A stretch of DNA of 64,000 nt, from positions 1 to 64,000 of the forward strand of contig JAWQFQ010000019.1 of assembly GCA_035967975.1 (NCBI GenBank), in the 5' to 3' direction. How positions within the stretch are numbered: the first letter of the stretch is position 1; each line of letters opens with the position of its first letter. Position numbers and translations under genes: made by a program. Source of the stretch: Scytonema sp035967975. GTDB taxonomy: Bacteria > Cyanobacteriota > Cyanobacteriia > Cyanobacteriales > Nostocaceae. This document shows positions 8,190-16,884 of the stretch, piece after piece. The notes below the pieces were generated by a model, which ran no database searches, was not told where the DNA came from, and saw only the letters and a list, made by a program, of their open reading frames with translations.

Positions 8190-11100
8190 TTAAACTGTCA
8201 CACCTTCAATTTCCTCATCCGTCAACGCATACAACTCCCGCAACTGCTGCAACTTCTCCTCACTGGGTTGCCAAAAACCGCGACCGTGGGCTTCTAACAT
8301 CCGGCTGACGATATTGCGAAAAGCTTCCGGATTTGCCTTACGCAGCTTCTCCGCCATTTCTGCATCTAAAGCATACGTATCAGCAGCTTGGTCGTATACC
8401 CAAGCATCCGTAAAATCCGCAGTACCACCCCAACCAATCAAAGCCGTCATCCGTTGGGAAATTTCATAAGCACCACCCGAACCTTGACTCGCCATTGCTT
8501 CCGCCCATTTAGGATTCAACAACTTAGTCCGGTACTCCATCCGCAACAAATCATCCAACTTACGAGGCGTAGTATCCTTCGAGAAACTTTCCACAAAACT
8601 GGTAGTCACTTTTTTACCACCTTGTTTTTCCGCAGCTTTCTTCAAACCACCCGTATTCGCATAGTACTCCTGAATATCCGTTAAACCATACTCCACAGAA
8701 TCAATTTCTTGGACAATACGACTAGTACTTTGCAGCAATTGAGTCAACACCTCCGGTCGAGCTTGACCTTTATCCTGTCTACCATAACTAAAAGTATTCC
8801 GACCCTTCCAAGTATCACCCAACTCATCCCCAGATTCCCAATTACTATCAACCACACGGTCATTAACCAGCGAACCAAAATCCCCCGCTGGATTAGAAAA
8901 CAACCGTGCAGAAACATTCTCCACCCCCTGCGCTCTCAACACACGAGCATGCTTCCTAATAAAATTCCAGTCCTCTGGTTCATCAACCTCCGCCGCCCGT
9001 TGAAACAAATCATCCAACAGCTCAATAATATTCACAAAACTATCCCGAAAAATCCCCGACAGATTCGCCAAAACATCAATCCGGGGATGTCCCACCTCAG
9101 CCAAAGGAACCAACTCATAACGAACAATGCGCCCCGTACCCTCCTTCACAGGTTCCGCACCCACCAACTCCAAAACAATCCCCAGAGACTCCCCCCTAGT
9201 CTTAATCGCATCCAAACCCCACAACATCACCGCCACAGTCTCCGGATAAGAACCATGCTCCTCCAAATGCTGAGCAATAATTTTCCGACCAATCTCCCGT
9301 CCCCGTGCATAAGCAGCAGGACTAGGCATCCGATAAGGATCTAAAGCATGAATATTCCTACCCGTAGGTAAAACACCAGGACCATCCCGCAACAAATCCC
9401 CCCCAGGAGCAGGAAGAACATACTCCCCATTCAAACCCCGCAATAAATTTGTAACCTCATCCGACGTCTGCATCAACAAATCCCTAACAACCCTCTCCTC
9501 CTCTTTCCATTCCTCTTCGTGTCCTTCTCTTTGAGACGCGACCCGATCGCGTCTTTGCGGTTCATTCCCAAAATAAGCCTCCAAATACCCCGTCAACTCC
9601 TCCTCATCGGGTACCTCCCCCAAAACATGCAACCCAGAAGAAAACAACCGACCCTCCAACACCTGCAAATACTCATACAACCTCACAAGATAATCATTAA
9701 AAACGCGATCGCTAAACATCCGCACATTCTCCGGACTAAACGAAATCCCCAAACGTTTAGCATCCTCAAACGGACAATCAGCATCCAAACCCGAATCAAC
9801 AATCTTCTTACAAATTGCTTCCTTCAGAGAATAATTCTTCTCCGCATCCTCCCGATACTCAGCAATTAAATCCCGCAGCACCACCAACTCCTTATACAAC
9901 CCAGCACGACCATAAGGAGGAACATTATGAGAAATTAACACCCCATAACCGCGACGCTTCGCCAAAATAGACTCAGAAGGATTATTCGCCGCATATATAT
10001 ATAGATTCGGCAAATCCCCCAACAAAATATCAGACCAAGAATAACCCGTATTCCCCAAAGGAGAACCAGGCAACCACTCCACAGTACCATGCATTCCAAA
10101 ATGAACGATCGCATCCGCTTGAAACTCATTTTGCAACCATTTGTAGAAAGCAGCATACTGAGGATGAGGAGTTAAATCCCGTTCAAACATCAACCGCATC
10201 GGGTCACCCTGCAAACCCAAAGGTGGCTGTACACCTATCCAAACATTCCCCAACTCAACCCCACCGATATGGAACTCATCACCAAAAGTTTTAATACCAG
10301 TCCCCGTCAGAGATTTCCATTGTTTCTCAATCCGGGACGTGCGGAGATAGCCCAACCATTTTTCCAAAGTGCGAACATTAACTGTGAACTGAGTTTCTTC
10401 CTCACCCAAAGACGCCAAGTCGCCAACAGAACTATTCACCTCCCCGTGTGAAACAAATTCCTCATCTGCTTGTTTTACCAAACGAATCAACTCTTCCCCA
10501 TCTTCAGGTAAATCCCCAACCGTATAACCTTGGTCTTTGAGTGCGTTAAGGAACTTAAGAAGACTACGGGGAACATTTAACAATGCAGCTGTTCCCACAG
10601 CACCATAACCAGGGGGGAATCCATATAAAATAATTGCAATTTTCCTTTCCGAAACAGGTTTTTGTCTGAGGTTAACCCAGCTTTTCACCCTCCCAATGAG
10701 TCGTTGTACTCTTTCAGGAACTAGATAAATTTGTTCTCCCACCAATCCACCTAGGGGAACAGTATCAATTGCACCATCCAATTCAGGTAAAGCGTATAAA
10801 ACCACACTTTGTAATCCCCCGATTCCTTGGCGCGTCCATGAGTAGATATCTTGAATTAGTAACGGTGCAGCGACAATGTATGGTACATTCTTAGCAGTCA
10901 GAATGCGTTTAGCTACATCTACTTGTCGCCCAGCTTCCATTGAACCCGCCGGACCTCCCACTAAGGGGAAACCAATGGTTGAGACAAGGGCGTGAATTTT
11001 GACAGCTTCAGGAGAAAGGGAAGGAGTTTCTATATTTCCCGATTGTCGCTGCTGGGTTTCGTAGTCCGTTGTCATCCAATCTCGTACTGCTACGTGACCT

Positions 11101-11957
11101 TCTACACCATTGATAAAAATGGGTAAGGGTATCAAACCCGCTTCTTCAAAACGGCGAATGAGTTGGGGAATGTAAGGTTGTTTTGTAATAACGTGTTTCC
11201 GATAGAGGAGAATTCCTATGACTGGAGTGTGGGGTGTAGGAGTTAATTTTTCTCTCCCTGCTCCCTGCTCCCTGCTCCCTGCTCTGTTAAGGTACCACTC
11301 CAAATACTGACGGGGGGATTCAAAATACCCTGGGTAGTCGGGATGGAGTAGACCCATGTTTGGGGTTTCCACTGGAGCAGGGATGTCGCCGACTTTTAAA
11401 CCAAGGTATTTTTCTGCTAGTGTCCAGAATAAAGCAGCGACGTTTTCGGGTCCGCCTGCATTCCAGTATCCATAGACAATTAGCCAGTTGCGTAAATCTT
11501 GCACTTTTTGCACTGGCACATATTTTAACAGTTTTGGTCCTATTTTTAAAAAGCTAATGTAACCGGCGAGTTTATCTTCTTCTCGTCCGTTGCTAAACTT
11601 GTCTAAAATGAATTTTACTGGTTTGGGCATTCCTTTGGGTTTATCTCCAATAGCGAAAGCACCCAATTTAGTTAAACTCATTAATTCTAATGCTGACTCA
11701 AACACGAGACGGATGGGGATAGTCGAGATGCGATCGCGCAACCACAACACCTGGTCATAGTCAAACAGCAAACTACCAAAAAACACATCCGCATCTTTGA
11801 GTGCTGCTTCCACCTCAGTTGGCTTGGTGGTTATGTCGCGATCGCTAAATACTCGAATATCCACATCCTTGACGCGAGAAGCTGCTAAATCAGCCGCTTT
11901 ACGGTACAAGTCAGCGTTGAAAGACTCAAACCCTGCGACCAGGATAATACGTTTCAT
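8190..11957 (-). CDS. bchH: Magnesium-chelatase H subunit (ChlH/BchH/CobN family)
   Basis: The 1255-residue protein starts 'MKRIILVAGFESFNADLYRK' and carries the family core, including 'DAIVHFGMHGTVEWLPGSPL', 'AANNPSESILAKRRGYG', 'LLMQTSDEVTNLLRGLNGEY' and 'LFSNPAGDFGSLVND'. ChlH binds protoporphyrin IX and, with the ChlI/ChlD ATPase, inserts Mg2+ as the first step towards chlorophyll. The usual cyanobacterial ChlH is about 1330 residues with a different N-terminus, so this is probably a second, divergent copy. Two stretches look like dispersed DNA repeats translated in frame: residues about 226-243 (heptamer CTCCCTG repeats) and about 797-820. No chlI or chlD is nearby. Confidence 0.85.
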   Translation of the reverse strand: MKRIILVAGFESFNADLYRKAADLAASRVKDVDIRVFSDRDITTKPTEVEAALKDADVFFGSLLFDYDQVLWLRDRISTIPIRLVFESALELMSLTKLGAFAIGDKPKGMPKPVKFILDKFSNGREEDKLAGYISFLKIGPKLLKYVPVQKVQDLRNWLIVYGYWNAGGPENVAALFWTLAEKYLGLKVGDIPAPVETPNMGLLHPDYPGYFESPRQYLEWYLNRAGSREQGAGREKLTPTPHTPVIGILLYRKHVITKQPYIPQLIRRFEEAGLIPLPIFINGVEGHVAVRDWMTTDYETQQRQSGNIETPSLSPEAVKIHALVSTIGFPLVGGPAGSMEAGRQVDVAKRILTAKNVPYIVAAPLLIQDIYSWTRQGIGGLQSVVLYALPELDGAIDTVPLGGLVGEQIYLVPERVQRLIGRVKSWVNLRQKPVSERKIAIILYGFPPGYGAVGTAALLNVPRSLLKFLNALKDQGYTVGDLPEDGEELIRLVKQADEEFVSHGEVNSSVGDLASLGEEETQFTVNVRTLEKWLGYLRTSRIEKQWKSLTGTGIKTFGDEFHIGGVELGNVWIGVQPPLGLQGDPMRLMFERDLTPHPQYAAFYKWLQNEFQADAIVHFGMHGTVEWLPGSPLGNTGYSWSDILLGDLPNLYIYAANNPSESILAKRRGYGVLISHNVPPYGRAGLYKELVVLRDLIAEYREDAEKNYSLKEAICKKIVDSGLDADCPFEDAKRLGISFSPENVRMFSDRVFNDYLVRLYEYLQVLEGRLFSSGLHVLGEVPDEEELTGYLEAYFGNEPQRRDRVASQREGHEEEWKEEERVVRDLLMQTSDEVTNLLRGLNGEYVLPAPGGDLLRDGPGVLPTGRNIHALDPYRMPSPAAYARGREIGRKIIAQHLEEHGSYPETVAVMLWGLDAIKTRGESLGIVLELVGAEPVKEGTGRIVRYELVPLAEVGHPRIDVLANLSGIFRDSFVNIIELLDDLFQRAAEVDEPEDWNFIRKHARVLRAQGVENVSARLFSNPAGDFGSLVNDRVVDSNWESGDELGDTWKGRNTFSYGRQDKGQARPEVLTQLLQSTSRIVQEIDSVEYGLTDIQEYYANTGGLKKAAEKQGGKKVTTSFVESFSKDTTPRKLDDLLRMEYRTKLLNPKWAEAMASQGSGGAYEISQRMTALIGWGGTADFTDAWVYDQAADTYALDAEMAEKLRKANPEAFRNIVSRMLEAHGRGFWQPSEEKLQQLRELYALTDEEIEGVTV
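9515..9570. repeat. Dispersed repeat inside bchH coding sequence
   Basis: The stretch containing CTTCGTGTCCTTCTC and CGCGTCTTTGCGGTTCATT matches an element also seen at about 20109-20146 between genes. In bchH it is read in frame on the minus strand, near residues 800-815. That suggests an in-frame repeat insertion in a surface loop. Confidence 0.55.
11255..11290. repeat. Heptamer tandem repeat inside bchH
   Basis: CTCCCTG is repeated about four times in tandem and is read in the minus frame as 'GSREQGAGRE'. It is flanked by GAGTGTGGGGTGTAGG, another common intergenic motif in this genome. Such heptamers are usually intergenic in these cyanobacteria. Confidence 0.75.
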
Positions 11958-12264
11958 GCCCTGAGTTGAAAGCTTTGTTATGGTGTGACATTTACTATTG
12001 TAGACAGGCTGGTGAGCATTCAGCGCTCAGCTATCAGCATTTAGCATGCAGCTTTCAACCCACATTCCGCACCCCTACGTTATATCTTGCACCTGGGTGA
12101 AAAACCGGGTTTGTTGAGAATGACGACGCTAAAAATGCTTAATTTTTCGTTGAGAAACCCGTTTGTGAGTTCCTTCCAGTCTGCATCGAGTTGAACTCGC
12201 CCTTGCTGCATCAGTACCCGTAGAAACTGCTTGCTCTTATTGTATATCTGTGCATTTCTTGGGC
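11958..12264. other. Spacer upstream of bchH with repeats and a gene scrap
   Basis: It contains short GCTATCAGC/GCATTTAGC-type repeats near 12025, a CCGGGTTT-type palindrome (about 12108-12163) and the DUF6519-like remnant described separately. The bchH promoter must lie near 11960-12010. Confidence 0.5.
12173..12241 (-). pseudogene. Fragment resembling DUF6519 (phage-tail or injection-system associated) protein start
   Basis: Read on the minus strand, one frame gives 'QFLRVLMQQGRVQLDADWKE'. This is very close to the near-universal N-terminal signature 'VLMQQGRVQLDADWNEQ' of DUF6519-type proteins, which I associate with contractile injection or phage-tail clusters in cyanobacteria and other bacteria. 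Only about 22 codons remain and no other tail gene is in the window. Confidence 0.5.
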
Positions 12265-12483
12265 TTAAAACATCAATGTATCAAGTTTCGCTAGTATTCT
12301 TAAGCCTTCTTCTGGGTTGCCAATCACAGCCATTGCTTTAAATCTTGTATGGGCATCAAATTCTGCTATTGCCATGGTTGAAAGTTCTTCAATCAGCTTA
12401 TTAACGCTTATACCTTTAGCTTGAGCAAGTTCTTTCAATCTATTGTGCTTATCCTCTGGTAAACGAATATTTAAAATTTCCAT
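12265..12483 (-). CDS. Ribbon-helix-helix antitoxin (HicB/CopG-like)
   Basis: The 72-residue protein begins 'MEILNIRLPEDKHNRLKELA' followed by 'GISVNKLIEELS', a typical ribbon-helix-helix DNA-binding start. The tail should contact the toxin. It follows the PIN toxin gene by six bases, so the toxin comes first, which is the reverse of the common order. Confidence 0.75.
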   Translation of the reverse strand: MEILNIRLPEDKHNRLKELAQAKGISVNKLIEELSTMAIAEFDAHTRFKAMAVIGNPEEGLRILAKLDTLMF

Positions 12484-12489
12484 TTTTGT

Positions 12490-12912
12490 TTAACTCCTTA
12501 TAATTTCTTCGGGTTTTAAGATTGATAAGTTAGGAAATAGTAATTCAGGATTATGGAAATCTTTTACATTGTGAGTGGCAATGATTTGAGCATTTCCTGC
12601 AACTGCTAACTCAATTAAGTGATTGTCAGCTTCGTCTTTTAAATTAGGTCGCCATAAATAGTAAATAGAAGTCCATTGACTTACGCTCATCAATGATGCA
12701 AGTAAAGTATAAATTTCTTCACTTGTAAGAGGGCATTTGGAGATAATTTCTGTTCGCTGAATGACTGACTCATACTCAGAAAATAAAGCATTTCCCATCA
12801 AAGGCTGATATTCACCTTTCAAACAGCGTCGAACAAGTTCTCGACTGGCTCCTTGAAAGCTAATCAGCGCACTAATAAAAACGCTGGTATCAACCACAAT
12901 TTTAATCGCCAT
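12490..12912 (-). CDS. PIN-domain toxin (COG1569-type)
   Basis: The 140-residue protein starts 'IKIVVDTSVFISALIS', has 'NALFSEYESVIQR' and 'WRPNLKDEADNHLIELAVAG', then 'IIATHNVKDF'. These match the 'putative toxin-antitoxin system toxin component, PIN family' group, whose conserved Asp and Glu residues bind metal for RNA cleavage. The antitoxin gene follows immediately in the same operon. Confidence 0.85.
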   Translation of the reverse strand: MAIKIVVDTSVFISALISFQGASRELVRRCLKGEYQPLMGNALFSEYESVIQRTEIISKCPLTSEEIYTLLASLMSVSQWTSIYYLWRPNLKDEADNHLIELAVAGNAQIIATHNVKDFHNPELLFPNLSILKPEEIIRS

Positions 12913-13378
12913 GCCATTATGATAGCATATAAGGTATCATTAAAGTCCCAGTGAAAAAACTCAAAAGCTGATGGCACTTCTCATTGTTTAATTTTTCTCC
13001 TTTACAGTGGTGGAACTTCTAATGCTAGAATACAATAGTAAGGTACATTGTGCAGTCGCGCCATATATATCCGTAAAGCTTCTTCATACTCACGGTGAGT
13101 AAGCATACAGACAAGCATTTGCTTTGGCAGTTGGTATCATATTCGCTCTACATCCATTGCATCTTCAGTTAACGCAACTTACAAGATTGGCGATCGCACT
13201 ACAGTTGAAAGCGTAAATTCCGAATCGCTCAGTCACAGCTTTTCTTTTTTTAGACCGTAGTTTTTCCCCTATTATGCTTTTTTTCGAGTACATTAAATAA
13301 ATGAGCTTTTAAGTAAAATCATCCTATTTTTTTCAGAAAAAATGAGTGATTATCCAAAATAGCTCAAGGAGAGAAGTC
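12913..13378. other. Spacer with a possible 38-codon ORF
   Basis: Minus-strand bases 13118-13002 encode 'MLVCMLTHREYEEALRIYMA' and end '...LALEVPPL'. It has protein-like composition but no ribosome site that I can see, and I do not know the family. The remainder is AT-rich and includes the promoter region of the amidase gene. Confidence 0.3.
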
Positions 13379-13909
13379 ATGGGGCAAAAAATGAAATTTG
13401 GCATTGATATTGGACATAATTGTCCTCCAGACATTGGTGCTCAGGGTTTAGAATTAGAAGACCATCTTACTCTAGAGGTAGGTAATAAGGTTATAGCTAA
13501 GTTAAAATCCCTAGGTCATGAAGTTATACGATGCAACCCAAGCAAGGTTAATACAGTCAAAGAATCGCTTACAAAAAGATGTGAGATAGCTAATACTGCT
13601 GAGGTTGATATTTTTGTCTCGATTCATTTTAATGCCTTTAATGGTCAAGCAAATGGTAGTGAAGTGTTTGCGATCAGTGAAAAAGGAAAACAAATTGCTA
13701 AGGCTGTCTTAGATGAAATTGTGAAATTAGGTTTTGTCAATCGTGGTGTTAAGAAAGGTAACCAGTTATTTGTCCTTAAACATACAATTATGCCAGCTAT
13801 TTTAATAGAATGTTGCTTTGTCGATTCACCAAAAGACATGAAGTTGTTTAGTGCAGAGACGATGACAAATGCGATCGTTCAAGGATTAACTAAATGTTTG
13901 AGTTGCTAA
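13379..13909 (+). CDS. N-acetylmuramoyl-L-alanine amidase (Amidase_3)
   Basis: The protein reads 'KFGIDIGHNCPPDIGAQGLE', 'VDIFVSIHFNAFNG', 'GSEVFAIS' and 'MPAILIECCFVDSPKDM'. The His of GHN, the His of SIHFNA and the Glu of ILIE match the zinc ligands and catalytic Glu of this amidase family, which cuts the link between peptide and glycan in murein. I choose ATG 13379 because AAGGAGAG lies just upstream; the upstream extension to 13346 lacks this. No signal peptide is present, so it may act after lysis or be exported another way. It has 176 residues and stands alone. Confidence 0.85.
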   Translation: MGQKMKFGIDIGHNCPPDIGAQGLELEDHLTLEVGNKVIAKLKSLGHEVIRCNPSKVNTVKESLTKRCEIANTAEVDIFVSIHFNAFNGQANGSEVFAISEKGKQIAKAVLDEIVKLGFVNRGVKKGNQLFVLKHTIMPAILIECCFVDSPKDMKLFSAETMTNAIVQGLTKCLSC

Positions 13910-13964
13910 TGGTTAATGGCTAATGGCTAATAGCTAATGGCTAATGGTTAATGGCTAATGGCTC
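13905..13964. repeat. Tandem heptamer repeat (TAATGGC type)
   Basis: About eight copies of TAATGGC or TAATGGT follow the amidase stop codon. A looser AATTAGCA series appears at 14014-14048. This is the short-tandem-repeat type common between genes in filamentous cyanobacteria. Confidence 0.85.
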
Positions 13965-14049
13965 TTTTTCTCATTTAACTGGGATTAAAATACCCTACAC
14001 CGAATGCATTGATTAACAATTAGCAATTAACAATTAGCACTTAGCCCTT

Positions 14050-14215
14050 AGAGGTTGTTTGAAAAGTAGTTGGCTGTAATTTTAGGAACTTATCTATCCC
14101 CCCTAGCCCCCCTTAAAAAGGGGGGAAAATCTTTAACTGTCCCCCTTTTTAAGGGGGATTGAGGGGGATATTGAATGTGCATGCTACTGATGAAAGGACT
14201 TTTCAAACATCCTCT
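14050..14215. mobile_element. MITE-like element, copy 1 (166 bp)
   Basis: Terminal inverted repeats AGAGGTTGTTTGAAAAGT and ACTTTTCAAACATCCTCT bound 166 bases. Inside are two C/G-tract palindromes (CCCCCCTTAAAAAGGGGGG and CCCCCTTTTTAAGGGGG). A second copy of equal length lies at 31834-31999 and a shorter one at 25168-25315. It encodes nothing and would need a transposase in trans. Confidence 0.85.
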
Positions 14216-14230
14216 TAGCAATCTCTACAA

Positions 14231-14770
14231 CTATAACTTAATAGTGAAACTGTCTCGCAGGTGAAAGTCAGGTTTTTCACCTTGATGTGTTAACGCCCAA
14301 TAACTGTCTTCACCATCATTGTGTTTGATAACAGAAGCGATCGCAACGTCAAGGGATTGTTCTAGCGAAATGATTTTATCTAAATCGATATTTATCGCCA
14401 AAGTCACACTGTCAGCTTGATTGTAGATGCTAAACGGAAGTGTTGTAAAATCTGTTTCTTCTTGCATTCCCTGACGGTATCCATTAAAATGATAGACATT
14501 CCAGTCTCCCGTAGGGGAAAGATTAAATTCCCAATACTGTTCCGAATCTTGAACACCAATAAAGAACTCGAAGCAGGTGTCTTTCCACAGCTCGTGCTTT
14601 CGGGTTGGGATATCTGAGACAGAAGGAATCACGACTTGTTGTAAATCCCCGAACAGGGCGTAGGTAATAGTAAGCTGGTTATCATAACGAGCAATATTAC
14701 CTGCTATCTTCAACTTGGGTAACGACTTGGTAGATGGGAAGGGGTAGAGGGAAAATGTCTGTTCGTTCAT
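14231..14770 (-). CDS. DOMON-like domain protein
   Basis: The 179-residue protein contains 'ELWKDTCFEFFIGVQDSEQY' and 'WEFNLSPTGDWNVYHFNGYR', characteristic of the DOMON-like (CBM9-related) beta-sandwich proteins of cyanobacteria. No signal peptide is seen. Its start overlaps the kinase gene stop by four bases (ATGA), so the two are translationally coupled. A ligand, perhaps a sugar, is suggested by the fold and partner only. Confidence 0.75.
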   Translation of the reverse strand: MNEQTFSLYPFPSTKSLPKLKIAGNIARYDNQLTITYALFGDLQQVVIPSVSDIPTRKHELWKDTCFEFFIGVQDSEQYWEFNLSPTGDWNVYHFNGYRQGMQEETDFTTLPFSIYNQADSVTLAINIDLDKIISLEQSLDVAIASVIKHNDGEDSYWALTHQGEKPDFHLRDSFTIKL

Positions 14771-15885
14771 TTTAAGTCCTGGATGATTCTGCGAATTGTG
14801 GTTTCCTGGGATTCGATGCTTTCGGTTAGCTTAAATTGGACCAGCGCCCTCGCAAGGTTGTGTTCTGGGTGTTTGACTTTAAAGTAGATACTCCCCGCCA
14901 AGTAGTCAGCAAAAAATCTTAGTCCTAACTCAAAGGCTATGAGACGGATGGCATCATAAGTATAGCTGTAGTCATTCTCCGTTAGAAATGCCTTTGCCAC
15001 AGCAAGATAACCTTGAAGAATTCCCTGACAAAGTTCAGTATCAAAATAAACACTTTCCCACTGCTCGGTTTCCTCTCCAGCAAGATTGCAACCCGAGCGC
15101 AAGCAATCACCAATGTCATAATGTACTAGACCGGGTTTTACTGTGTCGAGGTCTACCACACTGACAGCTTTATGAGTTAGAGTATCAAACATGACATTAT
15201 TAATTTTTGGATCGCCGTGCATCAAGCGCAGTGGTAACTTACCTGTATCCTTGGCGTTTTCCAAAATATGCGCCCACGCTTTGCGATCGCTCACAAACTC
15301 TAAGCAGTAATTAACTTCTGGGGATTGGGAGAGAGACGTTTTTGCTAAAACTGCGTCGTAGTGCTGAAGGTAAAGCGGCGTAATATGAAACCCTTCGAGA
15401 GTATCAGCAAATTTTTCTGGGGGTAGGTCACTAGTCAGATTGTGGAACATCCCCAAAGCATAGCCGATTTCTTGTGCATCTTCCCGATTTTGCATTGTGT
15501 CGAAAGACTGCGAATCTTCAATAAAGCTAATCGCTCGCCAGAAAGAGCCATTGATATCCTGATAATAGTCTTGGTCATCCTTAGTCAACAACACGCGAGG
15601 AACTTCCCAACGGCGGTCTAGAGGGGTAACTTGTAACCGATTGTGAATATGCTCTGTGAAAATACGCATATTTTGCATAATCAGTTGGGGTTTTCGGAAC
15701 ACCTGTGTGTTAATGCGCTGCAGGATAAAATGCCGTTCTATCGAGTCATCTAAAGAAACTAAAAACGTGTCGTTAATATTACCATTGCCAACCCCTTGAA
15801 TGCCCGTAACCTTTCTCTGAAGCGCGAATTGTTCGGTAATAGTAATAAGATTGTCCCTATCCCGTGTGTTGAGTTCTTTTATCAT
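14767..15885 (-). CDS. APH-fold sugar/amine phosphotransferase
   Basis: The 372-residue protein has the aminoglycoside-phosphotransferase fold. 'GVGNGNINDTFLV' forms the nucleotide loop, 'LRLMHGDPKINNVMFD' (about 218-233) the catalytic loop with Asp, and 'VVDLDTVKPGLVHYDIGDCL' the metal-binding region. The family includes N-acetylhexosamine kinases, so a sugar kinase is a reasonable guess. It is first in an operon with the DOMON-like gene, overlapping it by four bases. Confidence 0.8.
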   Translation of the reverse strand: MIKELNTRDRDNLITITEQFALQRKVTGIQGVGNGNINDTFLVSLDDSIERHFILQRINTQVFRKPQLIMQNMRIFTEHIHNRLQVTPLDRRWEVPRVLLTKDDQDYYQDINGSFWRAISFIEDSQSFDTMQNREDAQEIGYALGMFHNLTSDLPPEKFADTLEGFHITPLYLQHYDAVLAKTSLSQSPEVNYCLEFVSDRKAWAHILENAKDTGKLPLRLMHGDPKINNVMFDTLTHKAVSVVDLDTVKPGLVHYDIGDCLRSGCNLAGEETEQWESVYFDTELCQGILQGYLAVAKAFLTENDYSYTYDAIRLIAFELGLRFFADYLAGSIYFKVKHPEHNLARALVQFKLTESIESQETTIRRIIQDLK

Positions 15886-16290
15886 ACTCGTGTTAGACCT
15901 ACGCTACCCCTCGTTATTGAAGCTAACAGGGGATATCGTAGCCTAAGTTTAACGACTTGAGCCACACCAGTACAAGTTAGTCTCATTTATCACATGAAAT
16001 TCATGGATAAATTAAATTTCTATGAAGAGAATATTCGCTATGATTTGAACTTGTGAACCGAAGGCTGTTGACAGGGTAGATAAGACAGAAGAAACCTCAT
16101 TTTCTGGTCCTGAGATTGGGCGTTGTTAATACCGATTGTAAAAAAGCAGTAAAGGATACTAATTAATACAACTATATCCCCGATAGGCTGCCAAATTGCT
16201 GAAGAAGTAATTAGCGGGGAAGCGAGCGCCAAGGACGGCAATCTCTAACGCTCATTTCCCCGATTGACTCACTGCAATTTGAACCAATCT
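15886..16290. other. Spacer without a supported gene
   Basis: A minus-strand ORF of 67 codons (16038-16241) has no ribosome site or family features and is not accepted. Nothing else stands out. Upstream elements of the kinase gene lie near 15890-15950. Confidence 0.4.
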
Positions 16291-16453
16291 ATGAAATTTT
16301 ACCTCACAATAGCATTACTCGCATTGACATTCTCCGGATTCCCCACATTGGAAAGCCGACAAGCACAGCCCCCCCATAGGGGATGCGATCGCAGAGAGAC
16401 GTGTAGTGATTCAACCTACGAAATGGCGGGAGCACGACCTATTTTTTCTATAA
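16291..16453 (+). pseudogene. Small secreted protein, frameshifted at a C7 run
   Basis: ATG 16291 opens 'MKFYLTIALLALTFSGFPTL', a good signal peptide. The frame then meets CCCCCCC at about 16369. After it, the coherent continuation is in another frame: 'GDAIAERRVVIQPTKWREHD' to a stop at 16451. A one- or two-base change in the homopolymer would join them. It may be a real frameshift, a phase-variable tract, or a sequencing error. The family is not recognised. Confidence 0.4.
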
Positions 16454-16884
16454 ATGGGATACAGCACTTCCATATAGTATAGTTGACGTTGAACTTTTCG
16501 CAAACAAAAGTAATTACTAAGTACTACATTTCATAAATTCGTATCGTAATCAAGACTTGTAGTTACTAAGGTCTTTCCAAGAAATAAATTATCCATCTTG
16601 TGGTACGGGCGTCCTCGCCCGTCCTATATTGGTACCACAAAAAATTATGGTATACTTTTTTATCTGGAAGTCCCTATGTAGTTGGACAGAATTAATAACA
16701 CACCCGGCTTCTCAAAGAAACCGGGTTTTTAGCATTATGAGAGAAATCGAACTTAGTGGTTAGTAGTTAGTGGTTAGTAGCTATTTGTGCTTTTTTACAT
16801 TAAAAAATTGTAAATTTCTTTCCCACCCCACACCCTGTTCTCATGTACAACTAACCACTAACCACTAACCACTAACACTGCTCT
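16454..16884. other. Repeat-filled spacer
   Basis: It holds an element with GTGGTACGGGCGTCC hairpin ending AAGTCCCT (16596-16675), a CCGG(C/G)TT palindrome (16702-16729), and inverted heptamer tracts: TTAGTAG/TTAGTGG at about 16757-16782 and ACTAACC at 16851-16876. The tracts could pair to form a terminator for the zinc-ribbon gene. No gene is seen. Confidence 0.6.

Noticed and set aside
8388..10451. Several plus-strand ORFs of 60-211 codons opposite bchH
   Set aside because: They are shadows of the long minus-strand chelatase gene. Their protein sequences are low in acidic residues and match no family.
13905..13964. Regular heptamer repeats as a CRISPR array
   Set aside because: The units are seven bases and adjacent with no spacers, and no cas gene is present. 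The same holds for the tracts at 42 kb and 61 kb.
16038..16241. 67-codon minus-strand ORF with a hydrophobic stretch
   Set aside because: No ribosome site and no family feature; the hydrophobic part alone is not enough.
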